NCBI RefSeq assembly: GCF_014648855.1
Contig: NZ_BMRX01000017.1
Coordinates: forward strand, 1-64,000
Direction of reading: 5' to 3'
From: Streptomyces parvulus
GTDB taxonomy: Bacteria > Actinomycetota > Actinomycetes > Streptomycetales > Streptomycetaceae
Length of the DNA stretch: 64,000 bases
Positions within the stretch are counted from its first letter, which is position 1. Every line of letters begins with the position of its first letter. The notes under the pieces are model-generated. The model was not told the DNA's origin, ran no database searches, and worked only from the letters and a program-made list of their open reading frames with translations. Positions 37,001-44,200 of the stretch are shown here, piece after piece. Made by a program: the position numbers and the translations under genes.

Positions 37001-38233
37001 GGGACGGCCGTACCGGACCTGACCGCCGAACTGGCCGGGCTGGGCCTCGACACGGCGGTGGCGTCCTGCGCGGACACGGACCGGGAGGCGATCACGCGGC
37101 TGCTGGCCGGGACCGAACACCCTCTCACCGCGGTCGTGCACGCCGCCGACATCACCCGGACCAGCTCCATCGACGACACCGGCGCCGCGGAACTCGCCGA
37201 GGTCTTCGCGGCCAAGGTGGACACCGCCGTATGGCTGGACGAGCGGTTCGAGGACACCCCGCTCGACGCGTTCGTGGTGTTCTCCTCCATCGCCGGGGTG
37301 TGGGGCGGTGGCGGGCAGGGCCCGTCCGGAGCGGCCAACGCCGTCCTCGACGCCCTGGTCGAGTGGCGTCGCGCCCGGGGACTGAGGGCGACGGCGATCG
37401 CCTGCGGTGCGCTCGACGAGATCGGCGTGGGCATGGACGAGGCCGCCCTCGCCCAGTTGCGGCGGCGGGGTGTCCTTCCCGTCGACCCGAAGCTGGCGGT
37501 GACCGCCATGGTGCAGGCGGTGCAGGCGGGCGAGAAGTTCGTGACCGTGGCCGACATGGACTGGGGCGCCTTCGTCCCGGCGTTCACCTCGGTCCGGCCC
37601 AGCCCGCTCCTGGCCGACCTGCCCGAGGCGAAGGCGGTGCTCCAGGCGGCGCAGCGCGACAGCGAGAACACCGACGCCGCCGCTTCCCTCGCCGACTCGC
37701 TGCGGGCCGTCACGGACACCGACCAGAACCGCATCCTGCTCCGCCTGGTGCGCAGCCACGCCTCCGTCGTCCTCGGCCACGGCGGCGCCGAGGGCATCGG
37801 GCCGCGGCAGGCGTTCCAGGAGGTCGGCTTCGACTCGCTGGCCGCCGTGAACCTGCGCAACAGCCTCGGAGCGGCAACCGGCCTGCGGCTGCCCGCCACG
37901 CTGGTCTTCGACTACCCCACGCCGGAGGCACTGGTCGGCTACCTGCGCGCCGAGCTGCTCCAGGACACCGAGGACGCCGAGGACGCGGTGGACGAGCGGG
38001 AGGACGACCTCAGGCAGGTGCTGGCCTCCGTACCGTTCGCCCGCTTCAAGGAGGCCGGTGTCCTCGACGCACTCCTGTCACTCGCCGACAACGCCGCCGG
38101 CGACGAGCAGGACGAGCACGGCGAGAGCGCTGACGGGTCGGCTGCCGGGGAGCCACAGGCCGGCACCGAGGAACTGATCGACGCAATGGACGTTGCCGGT
38201 CTGGTGCAACGGGCCTTGGGCAAGACGAGCTGA
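21749..38233 (+). CDS. Type I PKS 1: AMP-ligase loading module plus modules 1-3 (RifA-like)
   Basis: 5494-aa modular PKS that selects the starter acid and adds three extender units. Domain order: AMP-ligase (1-510), degenerate KR (about 511-1010), ACP (Ser1058); KS (Cys1292)-AT-DH(dead)-KR-ACP (Ser2743); KS (Cys2982)-AT-ACP (Ser3812); KS (Cys4046)-AT-KR(dead)-ACP (Ser5363); a C-terminal docking region from about 5410. The start is GTG 21749 with GAAAGGAC upstream; the product begins MRTDLIKPLPVALLENA. The frame is open back to 20279, but that overlaps the P450 gene. Loading architecture and extender order equal those I recall for RifA of rifamycin: aryl acid starter, methylmalonyl with KR, malonyl without reduction, methylmalonyl with dead KR. 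The expected product is an AHBA-primed tetraketide ready for naphthalene ring formation. Confidence 0.93.
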   Translation: MRTDLIKPLPVALLENAARLPDKVAFADDKRAVTYGDLEARTRRLAGHLAHLGVGHGDRVAICLGNTVATVESYLAVVRAGGIGVPLNPASAPAELEYLLADSGALVVITDATRARHFRGGPGKDTGPVLLVTGRTAADLAEEAGVHAYEALACSEPPLPARDDLALDEVAWMFYTSGTTGRPKGVLSTQRNCLWSVASSYVPIPGLSDRDRVLWPLPLFHSLSHIACVLSVTVTGATARLVDGASADDVMRILKEDRSTFLAGVPTTYHHLVSAARDGGFDAPDLRIGLVGGAVTGPGLRRDFEETFGVPLVDAYGSTETCGAITMNPPDGPRVDGSCGLPVPGVDVRIVDPVTGTDAPTDVEGEVWVSGPNVMVGYHNAPEATAEAIRDGWFRTGDLARRDERGYFAIRGRIKELVIRGGENIHPEEVEAVLRTVDGVVDAAVAGAPHDTLGEVPVAYVVAGDSGFDAAELIARCRERLSAYKVPERVREVAGIPRTASGKTKRLVLAEQPGRLRYAADGHHDALTRVEWLPASESSGTRPAETRPAETRPAETRPAETRPGGVRWAVAGPVAGLLDTLDAAGVEVRHYEDLAALADAVTAGDPVPDVTVVVPPPATPAARHTDAFAAARERARRLGRDLETWTAWPQASAGRLVLLTRGAVAATITDPAQNLAEAALWGVVRSLQETRPGSLTVVDIPDGADGSGPEASLGTLSAVLATGEPQVAVRAGDLLVPRLTPLPVTDPPRQDSPRPGFTAPGNSGGPADSGGSGRSGTVLVTGADTEHGAALAHRLATVHGATSLLLVGAPGSRADTPGDALAFAGTSVLRITADAAHREPLRAALADLTELGQPVIAVVDAAGDPDLTLCLDLLTAGDDLRTWVAAVPGAAGLPGVAGASDAAASVAVDGSLCEALVRARRLRGLPGSFLTWSGPTADAAAGTDMGRLRQDMLAAFDFALTDGSPAPLAVPPPGVAADGEQIPAILRALAPAPTTAGRGEPDAALKASLRAELSGMDDRAQLTFLEDLVRTLAAEAMHLAGPASVPADRAFRDLGFTSMAVVALRNRLTERTGLRLPTTVAFDHPTPADLAVFLRSEILGVPQSAPVTGLALTANTDDPADPVVIVGMACRLPGGVSSPEQLWRLVADGVDAISDFPEDRGWDLKHLYAPDQPERPGTSSTNQGGFLTGAGLFDAGFFGISPREALAMDPQQRLLLEASWEAFESAGMDPLALKGADVGVFSGLFGQGYGTGSVPPELEGFASTGTASSVASGRVSYVFGFEGPAVSVDTACSSSLVAMHLAAQALRQGECTTALAGGVAVMATPDNFVEFSRQGALSADGRCKAFAEGADGTGWAEGVGVVVLERLSVARERGHKVLAVLRGSAVNQDGASNGLTAPNGPSQQRVIRRALASAGLSSSDVDAVEAHGTGTALGDPIEAQALLATYGQGRDPERPLWLGSLKSNVGHTQAAAGVAGVIKMVQALRHGVLPATLHVDAPTTQVDWSAGAVELLTEAREWPRGDRPRRAGVSSFGVSGTNAHLILEEAPAEEDASLAPSSGGVVPLVLSARSAGSLAGQAERLAAVAGSAGVPLESVAGSLVTRRALLGERAVVVADSGEEAVAGLRALARGESAPGVVSGSSGAPGRVVWVFPGQGSQWAGMGRELLEASPVFAERITECAAALEPFIDWSLIDVLRGDADPGLMERVDVLQPASFAVMVGLAAVWQSAGVKPDAVLGHSQGEIAAAAVSGALSLEDAARVVALRSQAIAGQLAGRGGMASVALSEDEAVGRLERWAGRVEVAAVNGPSSVVIAGDAEALDEALEALAADGIRVRRVAVDYASHTRHVEDIRDTLAETLAGVTAQAPSIPFYSTVTGEWIETAGVLDGGYWYRNLRSQVGFGPAVAVLLKQGHGVFVEVSAHPVLVQPITETVYAADGDTDAMVTGSLRREDGGLRRLLTSMAEVFVRGVPVDWSGILPEGATSARLELPTYAFDHQHYWLQATDAPTDATALGLAAADHPLLGAVVGLPNSGGLVATSRWSLRAQPWLAEYLLSDTVVVPNAALVELAVRLGDLASVPFLDVLTVDTPVVLPQGGDRSIQVVVGECDGERRPVEVYSRAADAPLDAEWTRHAHGVLAPAAGHETPAVPERGGEAAEVRLGDAVGQDADRYGLHPALLDAAVRTVVPDGTVPSVWSGVALLASGATELRVRGGEALGGAVPLLLTDPTGRPVMSVEGVRATPFSAERLGIGAALPYDSLFRVDWVQVPLPAVDRVLGLVAVGGGRDVADLGATGGAAPDFLVYDSRPESASGDPRAAVGATLAVLRAWLAEPALAETRLAVVTGDCDTLEAAAVWGLVRSAQSEHPDRIVLLDLGGDFASVPPAAILSGEPQLRMRGRLAHVPRLVRSRGGASPEAGTAVPRLDPEGTVLITGGAGTLGALTARHLVTVHGVRHLLLVGRRGRAEGLREELTALGACVTVAACDVADRRQVEELLRTVPVAHPLTAVVHTAGVLDDGVLTEQTPDRVDTVLRPKLDAALHLHELTRDMDLAAFVLFSSAAGVLGNPGQANYAAANACLDALARQRHRLGLPAVSIAWGYWSTVSAMTEHLDAADLRRNRRIGMAGLTAAEGMALLNAALGSAADADGTLLAAKFDLTALRAAATDGPVPAPLRALAPAPRPVAGSAAPAPGRGGVAERLAGLSGTEQHEFLTDLVRRHAAEVLGHASADAIRADRPFKDAGFDSLTAVELRNRLVAATGLTLSPAVIFDYPKPAVLARHLRGRLLGTAEPGADELAVRGAADGSAGSDTGDEPIAIVAMACRFPAGVHSPEDLWRVVADGVDVVTEFPDDRGWDTDRLFDPDPDHAGTTYVRHGAFLDDAAGFDAAFFGISPNEALAMDPQQRLLLETSWEAFERAAIDPTTLAGQDVGVFVGVNSHDYSVLMHQASGVEGFRLTGSSGSVTSGRVAYHLGTEGPAITVDTACSSSLVALHLAAQALNRGECTMALAGGVMVMGTVETFVEFSRQRGLAPDGRCKAFADGADGTGWSEGAGLLLVERLSDARRNGHQVLAVVRGTAVNQDGASNGLTAPNGPAQQRVIRRALAHAGLRADDVDAVEAHGTGTTLGDPIEAEALLATYGQGRPAERPLWLGSVKSNIGHTQAAAGVAGVIKMVMAMRHGVLPRTLHVDRPSTHVDWSAGSVELLTEAREWPREGRPRRTGVSSFGIGGTNAHVILEEAPGLPEPTPADREPAGPEAAASSSGPVPVPVLVPVSGRTSAGLRGQADRLARFLAERPGTPLAETAHALATTRAQLDHRAVVLATDPEQLGADLVALAADRATPAAVTGAPATGRLAVLFTGQGSQWAGMGRELAEAFPVFRDAFDSACAAVDIHLSGHADRPLREVVLGVADAPGSALLDRTLYTQGALFALETALYRLFESWGVRPDLVAGHSVGEITAAHVSGVLGLQDAAELVAARGRLMQALPEGGAMVAVKATEADLAPLLDRASGEVCVAAVNGPDALVLSGAEDAVLAVAGELARRGHKTHRLTVSHAFHSALMEPMLDEFRTVAERLPFRRGTLRVVSTVTGELATDEQLTDPGYWVGQARAAVRFGDALTTLGEQGATTFLELGPGGVLTALALAAPGIPEQGCLATLRKDGAEPADVLTALAHLHVRGVPLDWAAVLGRTTPATETGTELPTYAFQHRRYWVDTANGSATGNGTGGAGIATADGSGSIGGADIADPRVESDQRAVAPDAGVDGAFAARLAGLSAQEQHRTVTDLVKESVAVVLGHGDPDAFDWNAQQSFRSLGFDSLGGVKLRNRLRDFTGVELPATLVFDYPTPEVLVDHLRAELLGEQAQSPGATTATGLTAATDEPIAIVAMSTRLPGGVDSPEALWELVSEGQDAITGFPVDRDWDLDGLYHPDPDHPGTSYTRSGGFLHEAAQFDAALFGISPREALAMDPQQRLLLETSWEALERAGIDPLSTRGSDIGVFTGIVHHDYVTRLREVPADVQGYLMTGTASSVASGRVSYVFGFEGPAVTVDTACSSSLVAMHLAAQALRQGECSMALAGGATVMASPDAFMEFSRQRGLSADGRCKAFAEGADGTGWAEGVGVVVLERLSVARERGHKVLAVLKGSAVNQDGASNGLTAPNGPSQQRVIRRALASAGLSASDVDVVEAHGTGTALGDPIEAQALLAAYGKERDAERPLWLGSLKSNIGHAQAAAGVAGVIKMVQALRHGVLPATLHADTPTTQVDWSAGAVQLLTEAREWPREERRPRRAGVSSFGASGTNAHVILEEAPAEDEGPVRAPSSGGVVPLVLSARSAGSLAGQAGRLASFVERNDGVDLVDVAGALVGGRAVLGERAVVVADTDGGALTGLRALVRGEGAPGVVSGSSGTPGRVVWVFPGQGSQWAGMGRELLDASPVFAERITECAAALEPFIDWSLIDVLRGDADPGLMERVDVLQPASFAVMVGLAAVWQSVGVKPGAVLGHSQGEIAAACVSGALSLEDAARVVALRSQAIAGQLAGRGGMASVALSESEAVGRLERWADRVEVAAVNGPSSVVIAGDAEALDEALEALAADGIRVRRVAVDYASHTRHVEDIRDTLADTLAEVTAKAPSIPFYSTVTGEWIANEGVLDGGYWYRNLRGQVGFGPAVAALLKQGHGVFVEVSAHPVLVQPITETVYAADGDTDAMVTGSLRREDGGLRRLLTSMAELFVRGVPVDWSGILPDGATSARVELPTYAFDRQHYWLQEAEATGEAADVAEGADSDFWQAVEQADLNALTELLETATAEERDALGSVVPVLAEWRGKRRERSSAERLRYHVTWQPLERDAAGVPGGQWLVVVPAERPDDTAIDALLEELTGQGLGMVLLEVDDADRTRERLVERLTGVLAGRDVSGVLSLLALDERTAGGPQDPLAVTASTLALVQALADSLVTQPLWCLTRGAVNMGINDTLTSPAQAALWGLGRAAALERLDRWGGLVDLPARTDARAAQYLLGVLNGVGGEDQLAVRRSGVYSRRLVRKPAPDATAGDGRWQPRGTVLVTGGAEGLGRHVAVRLAQAGADRLVVTTTARAPGTAVPDLTAELAGLGLDTAVASCADTDREAITRLLAGTEHPLTAVVHAADITRTSSIDDTGAAELAEVFAAKVDTAVWLDERFEDTPLDAFVVFSSIAGVWGGGGQGPSGAANAVLDALVEWRRARGLRATAIACGALDEIGVGMDEAALAQLRRRGVLPVDPKLAVTAMVQAVQAGEKFVTVADMDWGAFVPAFTSVRPSPLLADLPEAKAVLQAAQRDSENTDAAASLADSLRAVTDTDQNRILLRLVRSHASVVLGHGGAEGIGPRQAFQEVGFDSLAAVNLRNSLGAATGLRLPATLVFDYPTPEALVGYLRAELLQDTEDAEDAVDEREDDLRQVLASVPFARFKEAGVLDALLSLADNAAGDEQDEHGESADGSAAGEPQAGTEELIDAMDVAGLVQRALGKTS
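23371..23430 (+). repeat. Tandem repeat, 15 bp x 4, in the loading module linker
   Basis: Four identical copies of CCGCCCGGCCGAGAC encode a run of Arg-Pro-Ala-Glu-Thr repeats, residues about 541-561, between the AMP-ligase and the degenerate KR. In-frame length changes here should be tolerated. Confidence 0.95.
25100..30090 (+). other. PKS1 module 1: KS-AT(methylmalonyl)-DH(inactive)-KR-ACP
   Basis: KS Cys1292 in DTACSSS, with His in EAHGTGT (1427) and in SNVGHTQ. AT active Ser1739 in GHSQGE; YASH at 1840-1843 predicts methylmalonyl-CoA. The DH active-site His is replaced: LAEYLLSDTVVVP has Tyr2051 and lacks the Gly of HxxxGxxxxP, though Asp2178 is kept; so no dehydration. KR is active in sequence (Tyr2570) and has LDD (Asp2515), the B-type mark. 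ACP Ser2743. Predicted output: beta-hydroxy, alpha-methyl unit. Confidence 0.88.
30175..33315 (+). other. PKS1 module 2: KS-AT(malonyl)-ACP
   Basis: KS Cys2982. The AT differs from all others in the window: GHSVGE (Ser3450) and HAFH at 3550-3553, the malonyl-CoA signature, and a different post-AT linker with Gly/Thr-rich repeats (NGSATGNGTGGAG). No reductive domain lies between AT and ACP (Ser3812 in LGFDSLGG), so the beta-keto group stays. It is the only malonyl AT among modules 1-8. Confidence 0.9.
33360..38233 (+). other. PKS1 module 3: KS-AT(methylmalonyl)-KR(inactive)-ACP and docking tail
   Basis: KS Cys4046; AT Ser4496 with YASH at 4597. KR keeps a Rossmann loop (TGGAEGLG, about 5050) but the catalytic Tyr is missing: GQGPSGAANA has Ser5193 in the Tyr position, so the ketone is kept; an epimerase-only (C2-like) role is possible. 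ACP Ser5363. The tail (EDDLRQVLASVPFARFKEAGVLDALLSL and a later helix TEELIDAMDVAGLVQRAL) is a class 1 docking domain for PKS2. Confidence 0.88.
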
Positions 38234-38267
38234 CCCATCGATGGTCAAGGAACCGTGGAGGATGGTT

Positions 38268-41200
38268 ATGTCCGCGCCGGACGAGCAGGTTGTCGAGGCA
38301 CTGCGAGCCACACTGAAGGAGAACGCCCGGCTCCAGCAGGAGAACAGCGACCTCGCGGCCGCGGCCACCGAGCCCATCGCGATCGTCTCGATGGCCTGCC
38401 GGTACGCCGGTGGGATCCGCAGCCCCGAGGACCTGTGGCGGGTGGTGTCCGAGGGCGCCGACGTCTACACGCCCTTCCCCGACGACCGGGGCTGGGACCT
38501 GGAAGGGCTCTACCACCCCGATCCGGACAACCCCGGAACGACGTACGTGCGTGAGGGAGCCTTCCTCCACGAGGCGGGCCGGTTCGACGCCGCGTTCTTC
38601 GGCATATCGCCCCGCGAGGCGCTCGCGATGGACCCGCAGCAGCGTCAACTGCTCGAAGTCTCCTGGGAGGCCCTGGAGCGGGCCGGCATCGACCCCCACT
38701 CGGTGCGGGGCAGCGACATCGGCGTCTACGCCGGCATGGTGCACCAGGACTACGCCCCCGACCTGAGCGGCCACGAGGACTTCCTCAGCCTGGAACGCGC
38801 CCTCGGCACCGCGGGCGGCGTCGCGTCCGGCCGCGTCGCCTACACGCTCGGGCTCGAAGGGCCCGCCGTCACCGTCGACACCATGTGCTCCTCGTCGCTG
38901 GTGGCGACCCACCTCGCCGCCCAGGCACTGCGCCGCGGGGAGTGCTCGATGGCCCTCGTCGGCGGCTCCACCGTGATGGCCACACCCGGCGGCTTCGTCG
39001 GCTTCGCCCGGCAGCGGGCCCTCGCCTTCGACGGCCGCTGCAAGTCCTACGCGGCCGGTGCCGACGGCTCGGGCTGGGCCGAGGGCGTAGGCGTCCTGCT
39101 CCTGGAGCGGCTGTCCGTCGCAAAGGAACGCGGCCACCAAGTCCTCGCCGTGCTGCGGGGCAGCGCCGTCAACCAGGACGGCGCGTCCAACGGCCTGACC
39201 GCGCCCAACGGTCCCGCGCAGCAGCGGGTCATCCGCAAGGCCCTGGCCGGCGCCGGGCTCGCCCCGGCCGACGTGGACACGGTGGAGGGCCACGGCACGG
39301 GCACCGTACTCGGCGACCCCATCGAGGCGCAGGCGCTGCTCGCCACGTACGGACAGGGCCGCGACCCGGAGAAGCCGCTGTGGCTCGGCTCGGTCAAGTC
39401 CGTCATCGGGCACACGCAGGCGGCCTCCGGCGTGGCCGGCGTCATCAAGACGGTCCAGGCGCTGCGGCACCGAGAGATGCCGGCGACGCTGCACCTGGAC
39501 GCGCCGACGCCCCAGGTGGACTGGTCGACGGGCGCCGTGAAGCTGCTGACCGAAGCGCGCCAGTGGCCGGACGAGGGACGTCCGCGGCGCGCCGGCGTCT
39601 CCTCGTTCGGAGCCAGCGGGACCAACGCCCATCTGATCCTTGAGGAAGCACCGCGAGAGGAGACGGAGACCGGCCACGAGGACGCGCGGGTCGAGGCGCC
39701 CGCCGACTCCGTACCCCTCGTGGTCTCGGCGGGCACCCCCGCCTCCCTGGCCGCGCAGGCGGAACGGCTGGCGTCGTTCCTGGAGAACGGTGCCGGCGGC
39801 GCCTCGCTCACCGGTGTGGCCGGCGCGCTGGCGACCGGGCGTGCGGTGCTGGGCGAGCGCGCGGTGGTCGTGGCCGGCTCGGACGACGAGGCGCTCGCCG
39901 GACTGCGTGCCCTCGCCCGGGGCGAGAGCGCGGCCGGGGTCCTCACCGGTACGGGGACGCCGGGCAAGGTGGTGTGGGTGTTCCCGGGCCAGGGCTCGCA
40001 GTGGGCGGGCATGGGCCGGGAGCTGCTGGACGCCTCGCCCGTGTTCGCCGAGCGGATCGCCGCATGCGCGGCGGCCCTGGAGCGCTGGGTGGACTGGTCG
40101 CTCGTCGATGTGCTGCGCGGTGACGCCGACCCGGGTCTGATGGAGCGGGTCGACGTCCTCCAGCCGGCGAGTTTCGCGGTGATGGTGGGTCTGGCGGCCG
40201 TCTGGTCTTCGGTGGGTGTCGAGCCGGACGCGGTGGTCGGTCACTCGCAGGGTGAGATCGCGGCCGCGTGTGTGTCGGGTGCGCTGTCGTTGGAGGACGC
40301 GGCTCGCGTCGTGGCGCTGCGCAGTCAGGCCATCGCCGGGCAGCTCGCCGGGCGGGGCGGCATGGCCTCGGTCGCGCTGAGCGAGGACGAGGCGGCCGGG
40401 CGGCTGGAGCGCTGGGCGGGCCGCGTGGAGGTCGCCGCTGTCAACGGGCCGTCCTCCGTGGTGATCGCCGGTGACGCCGGGGCGCTGGACGAGGCGCTGG
40501 ACACCCTGGAGGACCAGGGCGTGCGGGTGCGGCGGATCGCCGTGGACTACGCCTCGCACACCCGGCACGTCGAGCGCATCCGGGACACCCTCGCCGACGC
40601 ACTGGCCGGCATCGGCGCGCAGGCCCCGTCGATCCCGTTCTACTCGACCGTGACGGGGGAGTGGATCGAGAACGAAGGCGCCCTGGACGGCGGTTACTGG
40701 TACCGCAACCTCCGTGGCCAGGTCGGCTTCGGCCTCGCGGTCGCCGACCTGTTGGAGCAGGGCCACGGTGTCTTCGTCGAGGTCAGCGCGCACCCGGTGC
40801 TGGTCCAGCCGATCACCGAGACCGTCTACGACACCGACGCCGGTGCGGACGTCGTCGTGACCGGTTCGCTGCGGCGGCGGGAGGGCGGACTGCGCAGGCT
40901 CCACGCCTCCATGGCCGAACTGTTCGTGTGCGGCGTGCCCGTCGACTGGACGCCGGTACTGCCCGCCGGCGCCACCTCGGCCCGCGTGGACCTGCCGACG
41001 TACGCCTTCGACCAACAGCACTACTGGCTGCGGATGGGCGGCTCGGCCACGGACCAGGCGTCGCTCGGGCTGGCCGGAGCCGACCACCCGCTGCTCGGCG
41101 CGGTCGTGGAACTCCCCCAGTCCGACGGCCTGGTCTTCACCTCGCGCCTGTCGCTCCAGACCCACCCCTGGCTCGCCGGCCACGCGATCGGCGGCGTCGT

Positions 41201-44200
41201 CATCGTCCCCGGCACGGTCTACGTCGACCTCGCGGTGCGCGCAGGCGACGAGTTCGGCCACGGCGTCCTGGAAGAACTCGTGATCGAGGCGCCCCTGGTG
41301 CTGCCCGAGCGCGGCGGAGTACGCGTCCAGGTCGCCGTGAGCAGCCCGAACGCGGGCGGCCTGCGCACCGTGGACGTGTACTCGCTGCGCGAGGACGGCG
41401 GCGACGGCGGCACGGACGGGTGGACACGGCACGCCACCGGACTCCTGTCGGCCGCTTCCACCACCCGGGACGACGACTTCGACTTCGCCGCCTGGCCGCC
41501 GCCCGGCGCCGAGCCGGTCGACGTCGAGAACTTCTACGGCGACCTCACCGAACGCGGCTACGCCTACGGGCCGGCCTTCCAGGGGCTGCGCGCCGTCTGG
41601 CGGCGCGGTGACGAGGTCTTCGCCGAGGCGTCCCTGCCCGAGGAACAGCGCGAGGACGCGGGCAGGTTCGGCATCCACCCGGCGCTCCTCGACGCCGCGC
41701 TGCACACGAACGCGCTCGCCGCCCCCGACGACGGACGCAAGGTGCTGCCGTTCGCCTGGAACGGCCTGGTGCTGCACGCCACGGGCGCCTCGGCCCTCAG
41801 GGTGCGGGTCGCGCCGTGCGGCCCCGACGCGCTGTCCTTCAAGGCCGCCGACGAGACCGGCGGCCTGGTGCTGACCATGGACTCGCTGGTCTCCCTGCCC
41901 GTCTCCACCGACCAGCTCGACGCCGCGGCGGCCCACGACACCCGCGACGCGCTGTTCGGCGTGGAGTGGACCGAACTGCCCGCCGCGCAGGACCCCACGA
42001 CCGTCCCCGCGTGGACGCGGGTCGGCACCGCCGACGACGTGACGGACCTGGCCCGGCGCACCGACGCCCCGGCGATCGCCGTTCTGGAGGCCGTCGCCGA
42101 GAACGACGGCGAGGGTGCCGTACTGGCCCTGACCTCGCACGTCCTCGGCGTGGTGCAGGCATGGCTGGCCGCCGACGGACCGGCCGACTCCCGGCTCGTG
42201 GTGGCCACCCGGGGAGCGGTGCCCGCCGGAGACGGCGTCGTGACCGACCCCGCCGGATCGGCCGTGTGGGGACTGGTCCGCGCCGCACAGGCCGAGCACC
42301 CCGACCGGATCACCCTCGTCGACACCGACCCGGCCGCCACCGACGGACCGGCCGCCTTCCTCACCGCCGGCGGACCGGCGGCCGCATTCCTCGCCGCGGC
42401 GGCATCCGGCGACGAACCGCAACTCGCCGTGCGCGGCACCGCCCTCTCCGTGCCCCGGCTCGCCCGGGTCACCGGCCAGGTCCCCGACGAGCCCGAGGTC
42501 TTCGGCCCGCAGGGCACGGTCCTCGTCACCGGCGGCACCGGCTCCCTGGGCGCCCTGGTGGCCCGCCACCTCGTCACCCGGTACGGCGTACGGCACCTGG
42601 TGCTGGCCGGACGGCGCGGCCCGGACACCGAGGGCGTACCGCAGCTCGTCGCCGAACTGACCGAACAGGGCGCCGCCGTCTCCGTGGTGGCCGCCGACGT
42701 CTCCCGCCGCGACGACGTCGAGGCCCTCCTGGCGTCCGTGCCGGACGAACACCCCCTCAACGGTGTGGTGCACCTCGCCGGTGTCCTGGACGACGGAGTG
42801 ATCGGTGCGCTCGACCCGGAACGCCTCGCCGCAGTCTTCGCCCCCAAGGTCGACGCCGTACGCCACCTCGACGAACTGACGCGGGACCTGAACCTCGACG
42901 CGTTCGTCGTCTTCTCCTCGGCCGCGGCCCTGATGGGCTCGGCGGGTCAGGGCAACTACGCCGCCGCCAACGCCTACCTCGACGGCCTGATGGCCAGGCG
43001 CCGCGAGGCGGGACTGCCCGGCCTGTCCCTGGCCTGGGGCCTGTGGGAGCAGAACACCGGACTGACCGCCCACCTCGGCGCCGTCGACCAGGCCCGCATG
43101 AGCCGCGGCGGCGTCCTCGCCCTGACACCGGCCGAGGGGCTGCACATCCTCGACGTCGGCCTGCACATGGGCCAGGCACTCCTCGTACCGATCAAGCTCG
43201 ACCTGCGGACGCTGCGCGGCCAGGCCGCGGACGGCGGGGGAGTACCCCACCTGCTGCGCGGGCTGGTCCGCGCCGGCCGCCGCACCGCCCGAGCCGCCGC
43301 CGGCGACAGCAGCGCGCTGGTCCAGCGCCTCGCCGGTCTGGCCCAGGAGGAGCAGGAGAGCGTCCTGCTCTCCGTCGTCCAGGCCGAGGCGGGTGCCGTA
43401 CTGGGCTTCACCAGCCAGGACCTGACCCAGGGCACCCGCGGATTCAGCGAGATCGGCTTCGACTCGCTGACCGCCGTGGAACTGCGCAACCGGCTCAGCG
43501 CCGCCACCGGCGTGAAACTCCCCGCCACCCTGATCTTCGACTACCCGACCCCGGTCGCCCTGGCCCGCCACCTGCGCGAGGAACTCGGCGAGACGGACGC
43601 CGCGGTGGCCGGCGGCCCCGCCGCCCCCGCACCGGTCCCGGCCGCCGACCCCGGCGAGCCGATCGCCATCGTCGGCATGGCCTGCCGCCTGCCGGGCGGG
43701 GTGAAGGGCCCCGACGACCTGTGGCACCTGGTCTCCGAAGGCCGCGAGGGCATGTCCGCCTTCCCCGACGACCGGGGCTGGGACCTGGACGGCCTCTTCG
43801 ACGCCGACCCCGACCACGCCGGTACCTCCTACTCCACCAAGGGCGGCTTCCTGGAGGGCGCGGGACTCTTCGACGCGGGCTTCTTCGGGATCTCACCGCG
43901 TGAGGCGCTCGCGATGGACCCCCAGCAGCGACTGCTCCTCGAAGCCTCCTGGGAGGCCCTGGAGCGGGTGGGCATCGACCCGAGCACGGCGCGCGGAGAG
44001 AACATCGGAGTCTTCTCCGGGGTCTCCATCCACGACTATCTCGAGTCCCTGAGCAACATGCCCGCAGAACTCGAAGGCTTCGTCACGACCGCCACCGCGG
44101 GAAGCGTGGCCTCGGGCCGCGTCTCGTACGTCTTCGGCTTCGAGGGCCCGGCGGTCACCGTCGACACGGCGTGCTCGTCGTCGCTGGTGGCGATGCACCT

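Noticed and set aside
29648..37780. Very long open frame on the minus strand opposite PKS1, and similar minus-strand frames opposite the other PKS genes (for example 38046-43817, 50863-55713)
   Set aside because: They mirror the GC-rich codon pattern of the true genes; their translations repeat with each module and show no domain of their own.
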